Shown one piece after another: positions 9,967 to 23,189 of a stretch of DNA of 64,000 nucleotides. The notes beneath the pieces were generated by a model. It worked only from the letters and a program-made list of their open reading frames with translations, made no database searches and was not told the DNA's origin. The position numbers and the translations under genes are program-made. This DNA is from Pseudoscleropodium purum (Eukaryota > Streptophyta > Bryopsida > Hypnales > Brachytheciaceae). The first letter of the stretch is position 1. Every line of letters begins with the position of its first letter. The stretch spans positions 5,208,001 to 5,272,000 of the forward strand of contig OZ017797.1 of NCBI GenBank assembly GCA_963969395.1. Direction: 5' to 3'.

Positions 9967-11987
9967 GATGAGGGCTGGCGGTATACTCTGGTAGAGAATG
10001 ACACCGATACTGAATTCAGTATTGAATATGATGATATCAAGTACGCACTCACATTCACGGGATCTGCTGTTATTCTTCGTTGAAACTCTTTTGCTCCTAC
10101 GGACACCGGGCTTCCTCTTGTCAAATTTTTCAGTGAATCGGTGCAGCTGGACCCCATTTTTTCCAATTGCGACTTACGAGAGAACGTGCACATCACCATT
10201 TTCAGAGATGTGGCCAGAACAGACTCTTGTCGAAACACTCCGAGGACAGGACTCAATAATTTGAAGCGGAACTTCCAGGGCAGCTTCAAGTCTACCTTCA
10301 GTATGGTCTTTTGGCATGCCGTGAAGTTTTACCTACGCAGCATGGAGGTTCTCCAGAGAAAAGTGAGGATTTGGCACTACCAATGTGCATATTTATTCAA
10401 GAAGTTTCAGGAAGGAGTGGAACGAGCGGACCTAGTGTTCCAGACCATGATCGACGTGAACTTGGAAGCTTGTTATAAGGATGCCCACTACTGGAGATTC
10501 CAGAATCCGTTCCGTGTCTGTCAGCCGTCCGTGGATTCTATGGTACATACATCAATTGATACGTTCTATGTATGAAGGGGAGGCATTGTTACGTTCCTGT
10601 GGCGAAATTTCTTACAACAAGGCTGCTTTTGCCTTCTCTTCACTACCACCTTCTGTACCAACGTTTTCAAAATTTGCTTTAGCAACTCGCGAGCTGGACT
10701 GGATCATGGATTTCCTTTGTTGTGACCCTGAAGAGAAATCCAGATGTAACAGTTGGCAATGGTACGATCAAAGGTGTAGGCTCGTATCCTCAAATCGTAC
10801 GAATCGTTTGGATGCGATGGAAGACGAGAGTTTAGAAGCTGATGTTCGTCGACAAAATGCTGATCGGGAAGCTCTGCAGGCATCTCTCTACCTGAAGCTC
10901 AGCAGATCTCATGGCAACTCTTCTTTCAAATTCTTGAGTCCTGTAACTTCGTGCGTTTCGAGGGGGAATAGAAGTAACCAAGACAAACTTGAAGCTATTT
11001 GGAGGAAGAGATTGCAACTAAGCTCGTGCGCTCCTGGGTCCTACTCACAACTGGATGCCTTCGTCATTGAAAATCCAGATACCAGCTTTGTGGAGTTGGA
11101 AGTTGGAAGTTCAAGAATCGGAGCTTCTAAAAGCGTCCAGAAGTGCAAGTGGTTGGGGGAAACGGTGGCGCTTTCAACGATGTCGAATGTATCCAAAATT
11201 TGTGCAAAAGCAGAAACTGGATTCTTAGCAAGAGTGCAACATCCCAATGTCGTGGAGTGGATGGGGTATGCATTCAAGGAGGATGTACGGAACTCTAATC
11301 GTTGTCGGGACTGTTACCTTGTGACTGAGCATATTGAGTTTGACTTGCATGACTTCATTACCGAACGACTGAAAAAACGTGATGGAACGATTTGGACGAA
11401 TCGAGCTCCTTTTCATTTTCTGGTAGCAGTGGACATAGCTTTACAGATTGTGGAAGCCATGATCCATGTGCACAAGTGTCGAGTAATACACCGGGATCTC
11501 AAACCGAAAAATATTCTGGCAAGCCCAACGTACTCTCTGCAGTTTGAAACAGAGGTGCCAATCTACTATACCATCAAACTGATAGATTTTGGATCCTCCA
11601 AAATTGGAGATGAAGGCTCGCATTTTCACACCAGGAAGCAAGGAACGACGATGTATATGGCTCCGGAGGTCTGGAAATCAGAGGACAGCTACACATGGTG
11701 CGCAGACGTTTACAGCTTTGGACTTACACGCTACGAGATCTTCCACGGGAGGCTTCCTTGGGAGAGCGACATGCCATTGACGTTTGCGAACATTCAGAAG
11801 GTCATACGTGGAAACATTTGTTATTTTTCTATATATCCAGTAGAATTGATGGATCTGATTGAGAAGTGTTTGTGCTCAGAATCCCTGTGACCGACCGTGT
11901 TTTGCAGTCATCCGCAAAGCTTTGTGGCGGCTGAAATTTAGTCCCTTGTATAACTCTGTCCCTAACTCTTCCTGTCTGCTCATGTGA
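9967..11987 (+). pseudogene. Kinase-like gene, copy A, inactivated
   Basis: This copy is homologous along its whole length to the intact copies B and C. Visible lesions are: the start ATG is GTG at 9967; a TGA stops the frame at 10081-10083 (Trp in C); about five bases are lost near 10530-10560, shifting the frame before the MYEGEALLRSCG segment; and one extra base near 11869-11873 ends the frame at 11888-11890, just before the RPSF motif. The middle frame (to 11890) still encodes HRDLKPKNIL, LIDFGSSK and MAPEVW. As in all copies, Ser replaces the beta3 Lys (VALS). A shorter protein from an internal ATG cannot be excluded, but it would lack the N-terminus. Confidence 0.85.
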
Positions 11988-12275
11988 CATCGGCAATTGA
12001 AAATTTACTATATATCATCCCAACATGGTGCTGCAAACCATGAGGGACTAGGGGACTTGCAGAGGTAGGTCAAACCGCTGAATCCTTGAATGCTCAAGTC
12101 CTTCTTTGAAGTTGTAGCTTATATCTTTGGTCACACCGGAAGCTCCTATTGAAATAGAGCAAATTCCCAATATTCAGCGACTGAATTCGTCAGATGCTGG
12201 CTAGAATCCTCCTGTTTCAGCTTCACACGCAAATGATATTACCAATACTTCATTGATTGCTCTTGCGTTCCACAA

Positions 12276-12525
12276 CTACTTCCAATCGTTCCCTCTGGTA
12301 CCAATGTTAGAACTCCTGACAAAAAATTGCAGATCTTCAAGCTGACTCATCACGAACTCTAAAACCTGGTGACCACCGGCCTCTTCGTCATTCTTGAAGA
12401 TGGTCAGAAGCTCTTGAAGGGGCTCGACAGACTCCACCACTAAAACCCGAACAAGGTTATCCTGACAAGGTACGCTTCCGACTAGGGCACCTGTAGATAG
12501 TTTGTAAGTTCTACAACCTAGTTGA
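12276..12525 (-). pseudogene. Opposite-strand frame downstream of kinase A (unknown acidic helical protein)
   Basis: On the minus strand about 80 codons are open in this copy, including VRVLVVESVEPLQELL and a GHQVLEFVMSQLEDLQFFV segment, ending at a stop at 12276-12278. The matching DNA lies downstream of kinases B, C and D, but in C and D one-base indels and stops break the frame. I do not recognise the family. It is convergent with the kinase. The plus strand is partly open as well, so the coding strand is inferred from residue pattern only. Confidence 0.35.
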
Positions 12526-12669
12526 AAGATCTGCTGTACAATTGTTCATCACGCCAAAACTGGAGTTCTTGAGAAACTCAGTCAAGAATATAGAGAAGAA
12601 GAGTACAGGCATTGCTACACTCCTCTTTCAAGAGGTTCTCAAAACCGACTTTCCTTCGCAAATGATTTA

Positions 12670-12960
12670 GTAAGCCCTAGCCAGACACCAAATTTCATCT
12701 CCGTGTGCAAACTGTTCAAGCCTGGATTCAGATTTGGGCAATTGCAACCTCTCCGTGTTCAAGGTCAGCTGCCAAACCCTGTCGTCTTGAGAGAAACCTA
12801 GACAAAAAGAAAAGAAGGAAAAATTAGAATTGTTATTGGGCGTTTCTTCACAACTGGCTCCCCTGAATGCATTCATCGTAAATAAGCACACCCACATCAG
12901 CGACGTCGTGATTTTGACCTGGAACGCTGCTGCTGGATGGGGAAAAAATGTTTTTTCATC
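12670..12960 (-). pseudogene. Truncated remnant of the single-helix membrane protein gene (block A)
   Basis: The segment reading LSRRQGLAADLEHGEVAIAQ on the minus strand (about 12800-12730) matches the C-terminal tail of the better preserved copy at 53067-53763 (SRRHGFVADLEDSEIAIAH). The preceding membrane helix seen in block B (28376-28558) is missing here; only flanking DNA near 12830-12920 (TGCATTCATCGTAAATAAGC) still matches. Therefore it is a deletion derivative. Confidence 0.45.
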
Positions 12961-15900
12961 CAATTTGATTTGGCTGAAGGTACATTTTCAGTGGATAGTA
13001 CTGGTATTTTAAATTCCCTCGTAACGGTATTACTGACTTTCCTAAAGAATAAGATGCTTAACCCTGGAGCGCTTGGACATCCATTTTTTGGACAATGAAC
13101 AGATTGAAGTTCTTGTTTCGTTTTAGCTTAAATGAAAGTCATCCTAATTTTTGGTGATACTTTATTAAGTTGTTGTCTTATCTAATGGTTGGATTCGGTG
13201 TTATTAGAATACAAATTTTTCTAAAATTACTAATGCAGAAGTGTGTCAAGTGGTCAAATTGCATTGACTCTAGTTCAAAACTAGATTAGCAAAAATGAGG
13301 TCCTAGATGTAAAGAACACAAAAATTTCAAAAAATCAGCATGTCAAGAGAACCTCATTTTGAATCCATTCCAATAAGTTTTGCTTAGAAAATGATAATAT
13401 TTTGCTTGTAATCAAATTTTGAAGAAATTTTGAAATTTTCCTTTCCAAATTTATAGAAAAATATTGGTGATAGTATTGGTGAATCTAACCATACAGATGG
13501 AATCTAAAATTCAAAATCTACAACTGCCCTTTGTATATCACTTCTAAAATATTCTTCCAAATAGCATTTAATAATGATTTTCTCCAAATTGTCAATTTTG
13601 GAGAAGAGTTAAGACGCTTTAGGGTTAATCCATAGATCACCATATATATATAAATAAGTTTTCCAAAATTTGAAATCTAATGTGGCACTTTCAATGCTAC
13701 ATCAACATCACGTTAGATTGATTATTCTTTTTAATATTTTCTTAATTTTTTAATATTTTTTTCAAGAAACATAGATTTAAATATTTTATTTTATTTTTCA
13801 GTAATTGCACCTTGGGGTGCCAAACAAACAAACTAGTAGCCCTCCCTTGGCCTTAGAATTCTTGTAATGAGTTCAAAGATTTTCTAATTTTAGAGTGACA
13901 CAATAATTTTTGTTTATATCATGATGTTCTACTCAATAATGTATATATATGGTGAAAATTTCAGTTTTTTTGAGTATATTCTATATTTGATATAGATTTT
14001 CTTCATTTTTTTCTTACGAAATTCATAGTAATTTCAAATTTTCTCCAAAAAATTTGGAAATTTTACGACATGTAGTAGACATATAAATTCATCTTTAAAA
14101 AATAAACATTAAATTTTTCTTTTATATATAGAGTCAAAATGGCAGATAATAGAGTGATAGCAAGGAGAGTTAAACTTTGTAGTCATGGGATTAAAGCAAA
14201 CATGGTCAAATTGAAGAAAATAAAAGAGTCATTTCCTTCATTTTTCTTTCTTAATCCCTAAATGTCCAACTAACCATAAATAGGCTGATTTTAAATTTCA
14301 AACTTATTTTGGTATAGGTAGTTAAATTCTTTTGACATTTAAAAAAATTTAGGCAATTTTGAAGGTTAATTATTGAAAACTTTTATTTTTCAATGAAAAC
14401 GTAAACATTTGATTTTTGAGAGGTCTTCAAAGCCACATATGTCCAATAGTGGAAGAGTAAACTTTAAGCTTGCTAATTTTACTTCATTTCCCGACTTTGA
14501 GCAAAGTTTGCTAATTTCACTTGATTTGAGATCTAAAACTTATACTTATCTATTTGCTTTGAAAATGGTCCCAATAGAAAGAGTAAAATCTTTTCATGAT
14601 TTTTTACCATTGATAATTTAAACATGCAAGTATTAATTTGGAATTATTTGCAATTTATACTTAACAAAAAAAATACATTTCAATAATGAATTGTAAGGTG
14701 GATTGTATAATGAATATTATAGCTTTTACGATAAATTAATTTTTTTGAAAGTGAATTTAGTGTGCTAACACTATTTTTTAGTTGTTCATGTCACCTCCAA
14801 TCCCAAAACCCTATTATATGCAAATCTCTAAAACATTGTAGGGAGGGGCAACATATTAAAAATAGGAAATGTACATTTCTCTTGTTATAATCTCACAACT
14901 TCTATGCAATTTTTCACTCAAAATTGATGAATTTCATAAAAAGCAAGCTCTTTAAGCATCCATACGGTTAGATTTTGGAAAAAAAACACAATTGCTTCTT
15001 TGGGGATAACTATAAGCCTATGCTCTTTTTTAATAGTCAAAATACAGTTAAAAAGGCTTGGGCATTTAGGGATTAAGCATGATTGGAAGTGGTACTAAAA
15101 ATATTTTATCTTTGAGCTTGCTTCTAATGGGCTCTATTTTGGTTGTTTAAAGTCCAAATCCAAATTCCATTATATTTATCAAAGAAATTTTAAATGTGCT
15201 TCTAATCATAATAATCACAAGTTCTAATTGTACACCAAGAAAAGAATAGTATTATTTAGAATAATTTGTTTAGAGTAATCCATTGATGATTTTCTAAGTC
15301 TTAGTTGAAATACTTCAAAGAATATTTTCTTGATTGCAACTTGTCTTCCAATTTTCAGCCAATCAAAGATAACTGTCCTTTCTTTAATATGTTGAAGTGA
15401 GCCCAATTTGTGCCTATTGATTAGCTTAACCCCTTAAAGACTACGGGTACTCTTAATTTTCCAAATAGTAAAGATACATTATAGAATGCAATTTAGAATA
15501 ATAACTTGATGATAACCCTTAAATAATAGTTGTAAAATATGATTACATCAACCAATAAATTTGAAGTCAAATTTTGAAATTTCCTTCTTAAATTGATTGT
15601 AAATTGAATATTTGTGATTTTTGCAAGGATATTTTTATTAATGCTCAAAATGAAAAGTTCCAATCATAGTGATTTTTGAAAATTTTTCTTTTTCTTTTTT
15701 ATTCAAGTCAACTCTGAATTGTAAAAGTTACTTTTTGAGGCTAGATGTACTTATGTACTACTATCCTTTGAGTAAGAGAATATTCTTTCTAATCAAAGTT
15801 TCAAATCTATACATTACAAATGGTAAAGAACTAACACAAGAATTGTCAAAAAAATCATTGGTTGAAAAAATACATTTTTATATGCTTAGGATGATTGGCA

Positions 15901-17971
15901 TCTGTTGTTTAAAATTTGGATGTCTAATCCTTAAGAGGTTAAGAATCTATACATTGTGTATTTCTCAAGAATTGCTAATTGCAAGCAAATTGAACAAAAA
16001 GAGCTTCGAATTCATGCTATGAGATTGGAAAGAAATTGACCATCTCAATAAGAGCTTGCAAAGGGCATTTGCAAAAGCAAGCCCAACAAAGAACATGTAA
16101 GAGGAGACTAATTACAATTAACACTATTCACCAATTTTTAGTTCCAAATAGAGGAATAGAATACAAGCCTCTACTTGAAAATTGAAAAGTGGATGTCTTT
16201 TTAATTCCTTAGTGCTCAAACTTCCTAATTTTAGATGACAAACACAAAGGTTCCGAGGGCTTTTTTTATCACAAAATTTCTCATTCATTTAAACCAATGC
16301 TTGCATTTTTTAAATCACACTTTTTAAATAAAAATTTGTTGAATTTGATGTAAATGATATATATTTATGAAGATAGAAGCAAAAATATATAAAAATTCAA
16401 GAAAAGATTCAATTGCTCTTCCATTGAATACCCTACTTCAATTGCTAACATTTTTTTGCAAGAGAGCTTGCAATCTAAATCTGAAATCTCCAATCAACAC
16501 GATTTGATGTCACACAATTATAATGTCCAATTTTTTTTTATTTGCAAGTCCACACTATATTCACCACATACGCTACCTTAACTATAGTATTTGATGGTCC
16601 TTCCAGAGTTTCTTGAAGAGTTGGTTGGATGAACTTGGAACACTTGGTTACAAGAATAAATTGTAGAATTTGAAGATTGCATTGCAAAATCAGACCAAAA
16701 AATGTATTGAAATTTTTTCAGCAATGACCTTTTTTTTTTTGAGTTTCAAAAACTTGCAAAGTACTCTCATTGGTCTATGTGAATTATTTCTACTCTCTTT
16801 GTCAATACATGTGTTAAAAAATCTATACTTTTGAAACATATAATTTGTTTGTTTTGTGACATACATTGAGATCTCTTAGATAGCCAGGTAGACAAAGGCA
16901 TGCTTAATATCAACAAAAAGCCCTTGGAAAAAAGGTGTTCAAAGCAAGTTATGCTAGGTTTTGTCAAACAAGGCAAGAAATATTGAATTTCCAAGTTATC
17001 ATTGCACCAAAAAATAATTAAAATATTGGAATGAAGTAGATAATTGGTTACAAACTGGATCCATTTGACCATCAAGTCCATAAGCTTAAAAGCCATTGAC
17101 TACAACAATATGTATATTTTAAGTCACTTAATCAAATAAATCTTGCCTTTTCATTAAAAAAATTACAAGAATAAAAGAGACAAAACATTGATGGTCTCTT
17201 TTAAAACCTAATAAAAAATATTGTCCTAGAAGGTTATTTGTACAACTTGCAATATTCACAAATTGGTCAAGGTTTATGTCATAAAACAATTATCTATTAC
17301 AAAGAGTAAAGAGTGAATTAGTCTTAGGCTTTTGATGAAAAACAATCTTTTTCTAAAATGCTTGGATTTTTTAAGAAGTATTGGATCTCACTTGTGTCTA
17401 TTCTAAAAATGACACAACCAATGAGATGTTAGTTAGGTTACACCACATATTTACAATCCACTACAATTATTATTGCCTTCACTAAAACAATCCAGATTTA
17501 AAAAAAAGAAAAGAAATAACTAGTAAATGATCATTAGGACTACGAAGGGAACTTGTTTAAAAGTAGTGTTTTGTGACCCTCTTTGTAACAAAGCCATGTT
17601 TCTAGATATGGATAAAAAAACACTCTCAATAGTATGCAACAATCTTCTCAAGCATGAGTAATAAAACTATCATACAAGTAGAACTTCTTTTAGTGCATGG
17701 TGCTAGGACTGTGCACTAAGAGGAGTTTTATGCATTCAAAGAGGTGTAATAATGGCCACCTAACTAATATCATCTCTAACTACACTACGTTTCAGAAAAA
17801 GTGCTTCAAATTGGGCCCAACTACAAACTGCATAACAAGATGTACTACTAAGAGACGTTCTACTTTTAATAATACTCATCTTATTTGCACCAATAACAAA
17901 CTCCTTGCTACAATGAGAAACTAGTAATTACATGAAATAGCATGCAACCATGCAGTAAACATTAAACATAT
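12961..17971. other. AT-rich intergenic DNA, left part homologous to 38520-39125
   Basis: No gene recognised. The part up to about 14170 can be aligned with the DNA following kinase block C (38520-39125), for example around the TTTCCTAAAGAA-AAGATGCTTAA and TTTTCTAATTTTAGA words. This shows that the duplication unit is longer than the kinase gene. The remaining 3.8 kb holds only low-complexity short frames and scattered TTAATCCCTAAA-like words, which may be worn ends of the TTAACCCCTAAA element family. Confidence 0.55.
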
Positions 17972-18133
17972 TAAGTTAAACTACCACATTTCAAACCAAA
18001 CGAGTGTGGATCTATTGTGGACTAATCTATGCTAGTAATGTACATTTCAAAACTTAAATGTACACTGCTAACATAATTTAGCCCATAATGAACCTGCATT
18101 CATTTAATATAAATGGTGGGGTAGTATACCTTA
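17972..18133. mobile_element. 162-bp MITE, TAAGNTAAACTACC ends
   Basis: The left end TAAGTTAAACTACCAC and the right end GGGGTAGTATACCTTA are imperfect inverted repeats. The interior contains TGTACATTTCAAAACTTAAATGTACA-type symmetry (longest exact word shorter). The element at 20899-21059 has nearly the same length and related ends and centre. Confidence 0.55.
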
Positions 18134-20049
18134 TACCAATGTGATTTGCAATAGTACAAAAGTGCTTTCAATACATAAGTACATAGCCAATGCTAGACTT
18201 CCTCAAGTCCAAATGCAAATACCTTGTAGTATTTGAACAAAAGGCCAAGCTTATGGTCTTAATTAGTTATTGCTTGGAAACTTGAAGGCAAGAGCATTTA
18301 GTGGTCTTGCATGCCTTACATACTTCTAGCCATTCATCCAAGTTCATTAAATTTTTTAACAATGATTTACACACATGTATGAGATGTTGTGGCTACAAAT
18401 GGAGGGAGTACCTCATGTGCATCACAGAGAGAACAAGACAAGTGAGGAGCACTTTTTGTTGGATCCAAAAAACTTCGAATAATTTCAAAATTACTTGATT
18501 ACTAAAGTTTTCACGATTTAGATTCGAAGCCAACTTACTCATGAGTGCAAATCTAAAATTTATAAGGGAATCCACCATGCAGATTTCAAAATTATAATAT
18601 TTTATGAATATGGTAGTCTACAGATCCTTGTTTCTCAACATCCAAAAATCAATTGCTTTGATGCATAGGGGTTAACCAAAAAAACCCTTTTCTAAGACAT
18701 TGTTGCTAAAGTACGAATCACATCATTTTCATTACCATTACACACACAATGTGCCCAAAAGATGCAAATGTTTGTTTTCTTTCCCTCCTCTCTGGAAAAA
18801 TCAAGAGCCATTGATCACTCTTATGAAAAAAAATTCCCCCATTCTCTAATGTTGTTGATTTTCAAAAAACATCCACTATTGATCAGAAACAATCTTGGCC
18901 ATTAGATATATATATATGTATATGGATTGCAGATAGAGATACAAAATATTATATGTGTATTTATACAAAATACAAGCTATGGATATGGTTACAGAGATGT
19001 ACAAATGAAATAATACATATGTCAAAAAAAATTTCAAAAATTTGGTACTTGTATTAAAAATGGCAGTTTTTGAGCATTTTTGGAAAAAACATAGACATGG
19101 AACTTTAGGGGTTATAATAAATATACAAAGTACTTGTCTTGAACATAATTCAAATAAACTTTAAAAAAACATATTCCAATTTCGAGGTTTCATACATCTA
19201 AATAGGGTTACAACACATCTATATATTTTGGTAGGAAAGTTGCTCACAATTGTAGAGCATTTCCAAGAGGTAGTGAGTCTCACATGCATCCATTACATCC
19301 ATCATCAAAACAAAGGTTTGTTGCCAAATACTACTCACTAAAGTAAGGTAAGTGGCTCGGAAAGCAAACCTTTAAGGGCTGTTGGGCCCTTTTGATGACT
19401 TTCACATATTTGAAATTATTTTCCTTTATTTTTCGCTTGAAGAAAAATTGATGTGGAATCTAAAACAAGTAGTTTCATATTTTTTTGGAACATTTATGAA
19501 TTACTTATGAATTTTTAAAGAATTTTGCAGTAGGTACCTATTCTTGATCATAGGTCTTGCAAAATCCACTCAAGCACTATTTAAAAAAAAGATGTGGCTT
19601 GACCAAAAACAAGCATTGTTGCATCCAAAAAGTAATACACAAGGTTTCTAAATGCGACCTTTACTAAACTTAAACAACCCCTACATTCTTTTAACAATTG
19701 TAAGAAGGCGATTGGGCAATCAATTCTCATTTAAAAAAATTAAGTGGACACACCTTGGTGTTGAAATGGATCCTTCTTGGCTCTTATTCCATCCATTGGC
19801 TAAGAAGCAATATATGACAAGTCTTAATTATCCTCTCACATTGTTGGCAATCCATTTTAAAACCACTTATTAACCATTTTAGAGCTCCCTACAAGGCTGT
19901 TTGAAGAAGAGGGTTGCTTTTTGAGTCACCCACCATACACGTGTTTCTAATTTCCACAATGAGAACATTTAAAATTAGGCATTTCAACCCATCTTCACAA
20001 CCAAACTCAAACCTTTCTCCAATGTCCCAGTAACAAAGGATCGTCAAGG
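18134..20049. other. Intergenic, with a fragment of the TTAACCCCTAAA element at about 19008-19113
   Basis: No gene seen. The words TTTTTGAGCATTTTTGG and TTTAGGGGTTA near 19068-19113 match the right-hand end of the 955-bp element family. The rest is AT-rich and featureless apart from a short TA-rich tract near 18905. Confidence 0.5.
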
Positions 20050-20471
20050 TAAGGTAAAACCACCTATATCTAACCGGGCTTTGGTACCCAACCAATAGTA
20101 TACATTTATTTCCAACCAAGGTTGGATCATATTCCAACCAAAGCTTGGAATGTGTGTTTTCCTTCTTTTCAAGGTTGGGACCAATAAGGTCATGACACAT
20201 GTCCAAAATTAGTGAGTAGGAAAGTAAGAAGTAGTGAGTGAAATGTAGTTCTTGGATGATCAGAATTGCAAGACTCTAGACTTTAGCCATGGGTTCAAAC
20301 TACTCTTGCCTTCCAAAAAACATAGTGATTTCAACTTTGACAATAAAATTACAAAAAATTGGAGTTCCAATATTCCTTATTTCTCTACAAAGGAAAAATA
20401 TGCATCCCCTTATACTCCTCATTATGTGTCGTTAATTGCTTAAATAATTGGGTATGAGTGGTTCTACCTTA
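20050..20471. mobile_element. MITE, GGTAGAACCACC family (422 bp)
   Basis: The left end TAAGGTAAAACCACCTATA and the right end GAGTGGTTCTACCTTA form inverted repeats flanked by TA. The whole body matches the copy at 40037-40446. It contains the TTGGGACCAATAAGGTCATGACACATGTC region (cited as landmarks of under 20 bases: GGACCAATAAGGTCATGACA). No transposase frame. Confidence 0.7.
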
Positions 20472-20898
20472 CAAAGGCTATAGAAAGTTGTATGAGCTAA
20501 GCTTAAGTTCATTTGGAAGCATAATTCTTCATGCCATGGTAAGCTGTACAAGCAACTAAATGCATGTGGGCTGCATTAATTGAGATTGATCGAATAGAGG
20601 ATTACTCATAAAGTGACCATTTAAGAGCTAATTGCCTTTGGAGGGAAGCTAATAAAACTTCTTGAAACAATTTTCAGCAAATTTTCAAAGGAAGAAAAAT
20701 GGAAATGGCATCTAACTCAAGTTGTTTCATATTTTTTGAACCTTTGTGGAATTAGTTACACATTTTTGAAGTTGAAATGTAGGGGTCATTAGAAGCAAAC
20801 ACCTCTTGAAATGTACATTGCTCGTACATTGAAGAAAGAAAAATGTACCTTTGTGTCATGATCACTTTTAGAACATGGGCACATTTAGAGTAGACTAC
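20472..20898. other. AT-rich spacer
   Basis: No gene or clear repeat seen. Confidence 0.5.
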
Positions 20899-21059
20899 TA
20901 AGATAAACTGGCCTATGATAGTCCAAATGCTAGCCAATCCATCACAATCAAAAAATTTCTACTAATGCACATTTCAAAAATTAGAATATATACCATTAGT
21001 ATAATTTTGCTTGTGATGGATTGGCTCCCATTTGGGTTGTCATAGGTAGAGTTACCTTA
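20899..21059. mobile_element. 161-bp MITE with long inverted arms
   Basis: The arms 20899-20947 and 21011-21059 pair over about 49 bases; GCCAATCCATCACAA is an exact match in both. Ends are TAAGATAAACTGG and GAGTTACCTTA. Similar in length and centre to the element at 17972-18133. Confidence 0.7.
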
Positions 21060-23160
21060 TAATGGAGGATTACTCAGTCTCCTTTGGAAAACATAAATTG
21101 GAACAACTAGTTATATCCATGGCAATTAATCTAATTCCAAGTAGTAAGCTTAAAATACAAGTCTAGACAGTTAAATCTCTTGAAATATTGTTAACTAAAT
21201 ATGGAAGAATAGAATAAACTTCTCATTTACTACACACATCCAAGAAACAAAAAACAATAGTTGCCATTTATCATACACTAACCAAATGATTCAACTACTA
21301 ATTCAATTGGGATGAGAACAAAATTTTGTATCAGTGCCCAATGACTACAAATTCTACGGTGAAGGGTTGTAAGGAATTTTCAACTAGATTTCAACTTCAT
21401 TGCCTTTAAATTGCAATAAAAATTGTAAGAATAAATCTTTTTGCATTTTGTTTTTCAAGGGTGAGTCTTAATATGACATTTAATATTCACACCAAATTTC
21501 AAAACATGCAAACCTCTACATATATGTGGAGAAGGATTTGAATTTTGTTTGCACGGTGATTGACAAGTTTACTATAGACGATTGGTGGGATCTAGTAGGA
21601 AATCTATCTCGTCTATTGATAGGGTTTTTCTAAGCATATGTGGTCCTTCTTGTGATAAAGGAATGCTAACAAGATTCATCTAACATGTTTCCATAGACTC
21701 ATACTAAATGATACAATCTTGAATAAAAAAACTAAAAACTAAAACGTACATCTCTATCCTTGGGAGTGCAAGACTGGGTGTAAGATAGCCGACCCATTTC
21801 CAACCACTTAAGCAATTATGCATATTTGAAGGGTAGGCTTCTTGAGTAGGGAAGTTTTTCCATACACAAGAATAGTATTTGAAAAGGATTCCATAATTTT
21901 TCAGAATTTCAATTCTCAACACATGATTACTATGAATTTTTTAGTTGAAGATTTTGTTCAACCTAAAGTAGACATTAGGCATTCTTATTTCCAACTATAT
22001 GTTAATTGCAATATTAAGATTCTTGGAACCAAATATGATGCATCACAACTATGTTAAAAATTGTACCATAACTAATCACTACTTATCTCTACTTGCACAA
22101 AAAGAGAATACCCTATAACCAAAATGGGAAGTGATCAGAAATGGGTTGCCTACTACTGTATATTATCTTGTTGACCACATGTTCACCAAGCATCTTGATT
22201 TGTGTTGCAACTTACATATGAAAAGTCTGAAATTTTTCTTTTATTATACAAAATTAGAGGAAAGGCACATAGTGATATTATAATTTCTACCTGAGAATAG
22301 CAATTAGTTCTTGAATGTTGAATTTTTACCTCTGAAAGGAGTTTTTGTACTTGGGTAGTGAGTTTGATTTAAATTATTATTATTTTTTAAATGCCAAATG
22401 TTTTGCTAATATTGTGAGATGATTCTCAAATGTTTTAATTTTTTTGGAATTTAATACCAAAATTTTAAAGTACTGAGTTATTTTTAGACTTCAATTGAAT
22501 AGTCGGCACCAAAGTGCCGAACCTGCTACCTGAGTGTAGTAGTGCTGAGAAACTGAGTAATTGTAGTTTTCAGTCTCTGTTCATAAAATCCATTACCAAG
22601 TAAGGTTTGGACTAGTAATTTGATTTTGGACAGTGCTGCTCCAATTGAACTAGAGACATAAGTTGTGTTTCAGACACTGAGAACCATGCTTTACAAGATG
22701 GACAACATGTAGCCCATATAGCTCTCACGGCTTTTCCTGGAGCATCATGACAAGCATTTTCAAATACACCCACCGATCAGGAAAAGTGAGCAGGAGAGTG
22801 GAATGAGAACCGCAGCAGAATCAACAGTAGAAACCTGCATTCACCGGCAGCAAGACACCCAAATCAATGTTCGGGGAGAATTCGGGGAGAACCGCCGGTT
22901 AGTAGGATTGTGGACATTTAGTATTTGTATTTGTAATTAGTAGAGTCATGAACACTGGATGGTGGACATTTTGTCTATGTATTTGTAATTAGTGGAATTA
23001 CCAACGCTGACTGTCATTAGTAAAATACTGTTTGAAAATTTTCCTATGGCAAAAACAATACACTACAACTACAGGTGATGAAGGTGTAGTATGAAGCTGA
23101 AGGATGGGGATAATTCTTTTGTAGAAACATGAGGCCGTGTAAAGACCAAGGCATCCACAA
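21060..23160. other. Intergenic, then left end of duplicated block B (from about 22900)
   Basis: No gene recognised. From about 22900 the sequence shares the GTAATTAGTGGAATTACCAAC words with block A. The TATAAATA motif common to the three blocks lies at about 23180. Confidence 0.5.
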
Positions 23161-23189
23161 CGACGAGACCCACAATTGGTATAAATAAT

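Noticed and set aside
13010..22060. Open frames such as 15669-16022 (117 codons) and 19889-20206
   Set aside because: The first is Ile/Lys/Leu/Phe-rich as expected of AT-rich noncoding DNA; the second lies across a MITE.
22501..22519. Perfect small palindrome TCGGCAC...GTGCCGA
   Set aside because: Isolated, no poly-T or neighbouring gene; not interpretable as a terminator in a plant genome.
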